Assembly (NCBI GenBank): GCA_963829355.1
Contig: CAWHHZ010000012.1
Location: forward strand, 62,001 to 126,000
Reading direction: 5' to 3'
From: CAWHHZ01 sp963829355
Lineage (GTDB): Bacteria; Acidobacteriota; Thermoanaerobaculia; Gp7-AA8; JAHWKK01
Length of the DNA stretch: 64,000 nt
In this document: positions 62,687 to 64,000 of the stretch, piece by piece
Numbering within the stretch: position 1 is the first letter of the stretch
Layout: the number at the start of each line of letters is the position of its first letter
Position numbers and translations under genes: made by a program
Notes under the pieces: generated by a model
The model's input: only the letters and a program-made list of their open reading frames with translations
Told to the model about the DNA's origin: nothing
The model's database searches: none

Positions 62687-64000
62687 ATGCAGAGCAGTTC
62701 GTACCGACATTCGTGGAGAACGACGATGATCGTTCTCCTGACAATCGCCATGGCGACATTTGCCATGAGCTCATTTGGACAGAGTGCGCCCGTGACGGCG
62801 AGTTTTGCTGTGTCCGGAGACCCGGCGCCGGGAGCGACGGTGACGGTGACAGCCACCGTGACCATCAATGATGGCTCCTCGCTGCAAGGCCTCCAGTGGT
62901 CGCAAACTGGCGGAGTCGATGCCACGCTTTCGGGAACGACCGGAGCCGCGGTCAGCGTCAAGCTTCCCAGCCGTGCCGTATTCAAGGGCGAGCTGATTCA
63001 CGTTCTCGAGCATCCGCCGGCAGAAACAGGACCGCTTCCAGGGAACGCGCCCGTTCCGGATCCATATTACGGCGGACTCCAGAGCGACCGCTTTGGTGTC
63101 GTTGCAGCCTCGCACCTGTCGGTCGAAGAAGCTGGTGCAGTCAGCCTGAAACTGGCCGTGACCACTTCGTCAGGAACCTACAACTTCCAGACAGCCGTTC
63201 ATGCTCACGTTCCGTTCGGCGTCTCCCCCGGTATCCGTAACGTGCCGATCGGAGTTCCGGTCCTTCTCAACGGTAAAGGAGCAGGCTTCCTACAACTGGA
63301 CCCTGTCGAAGCCTTCCGGATCATCCGCGACACTCAATGATGCAACGACTCAGACTCCGGACTTCACTCCTGACGTGGTCGGCACGTACACGCTCACAGT
63401 GAATGACCTCGATGCCGCCACGCCTGCATCGATCGTGATCCAGGCGGGAACGTGGAAAGGCGTGATCGTCGGTCAGGATGACAACGGTTATCCCATCGTT
63501 GATTCGGCCTGCACGACCTGCCATCAGCCCGACACGCTGATCGACCAGTTCTCGACCTGGAAGAAGTCGGGACACGCCGAGATCCTCAAAGACAACGTCA
63601 ACAATCCCGCCGGCCACTACAGCACCAACTGTGTCGGCTGCCACACTGTCGGGTACAACCCCGACGTCGCAAACGGCGGCGTGGACGATGCGGCTGACTG
63701 GGCCGGCGTGCTCGACTCCGGACTTCTGTCGCATGGGGGAGAGAACAACTGGGCGACTCTGCTCGAGGAGTATCCCGCCAGCGCAAGAAAGATGAACATT
63801 CAGTGTGAGAACTGCCACGGTCCGCAGGAAGGACCGGCGCACCGCGATGCGACAGAATCACGGACGAGCCTCTCGTCTGACGTCTGCGGCAGCTGTCACG
63901 GCGAGCCTCTCCGTCATGGCAGATTCCAGCAGTGGCAGCTCTCCGGACATGCGAACTATCAGCTGGCTCGTGAAGAAGGCGAGAGCGGTGGTTGTGCCAT
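62687..64000 (+). CDS. Multihaem cytochrome c with beta-sandwich domain (frameshifted, cut by window end)
   Basis: The ATG at 62687 follows CCAAGGAGGAACC and starts a signal peptide (to about AFG or GQS). An Ig-like beta region follows (SFAVSGDPAPGATVTVTATV). An extra A in the AAA near 63275 shifts the frame. Removing it gives NG-KEQASYNWTLSKPSG and a continued protein to the window edge. Haem sites seen so far are CTTCH, CVGCH, CENCH and CGSCH, with more likely beyond 64000. The first frame otherwise stops at 63340. Such proteins carry electrons outside the inner membrane. Confidence 0.85.

Overview
This window is GC-rich (roughly 60%) bacterial chromosomal DNA. It holds about 50 protein genes on both strands and no rRNA, tRNA or CRISPR array that I can see. 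Several features are most typical of Acidobacteriota: a serine/threonine kinase fused to TolB-type propeller repeats, an S9 peptidase, a DUF4199/LuxR pair, multihaem c-type cytochromes, and abundant small dispersed repeats. That placement is inference from gene content, not a marker-gene assignment. Nothing indicates a phage or conjugative island.

Layout. 0-9 kb: a DUF1028 protein, an SGNH hydrolase, a DinB protein, a two-gene bd-oxidase-like cytochrome module (one gene frameshifted), a DUF4199/LuxR pair, and small proteins. 9-13 kb: a secreted C25 (gingipain-type) peptidase, a thioesterase and a UPF0158 relic. 13-19 kb: a RecQ-phosphoribosyltransferase helicase two bases upstream of a DprA-like protein, then a large exported protein. 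19-23 kb: a membrane glycosyltransferase-like protein whose C-terminal half carries the DXDDTA signature of squalene/diterpene cyclases, overlapping a UbiA-family prenyltransferase gene. 23-34 kb: housekeeping and metabolic genes (formate/nitrite transporter, S9 peptidase, methyltransferase, phosphofructokinase, ketoacyl synthase III, Fpg glycosylase, FAD monooxygenase). 34-43 kb: signalling genes, namely the Ser/Thr kinase, a TPR lipoprotein with a sensor-type cysteine tail, and a tightly packed four-gene two-component cluster. 43-50 kb: sterol desaturase family, monooxygenase, DUF4407, pseudopilin/TPR pair, GH13 glucosidase. 50-64 kb: tetrahaem cytochrome, cation/proton antiporter, amidohydrolase, SLC12-like transporter, dihaem peroxidase, luciferase-like oxidoreductase, aldehyde dehydrogenase, a thiamine-diphosphate enzyme, and a multihaem cytochrome cut by the window end.

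Two themes run across the window. First, at least seven families of short inverted-repeat elements occupy the gaps between genes. They often lie at or across stop codons and between convergent genes. The best defined is a palindrome of about 111 bp with four clear copies, one older copy and a half copy. Second, about nine otherwise intact genes or gene remnants are broken by single-base shifts, mostly an extra base. This looks more like systematic sequence or assembly indels than mass pseudogenisation, so those genes are described here as whole proteins with the break marked. True relics are a ketoacyl-synthase fragment with an internal deletion (8.3-8.5 kb) and probably the UPF0158 fragment (12.7-13.0 kb).
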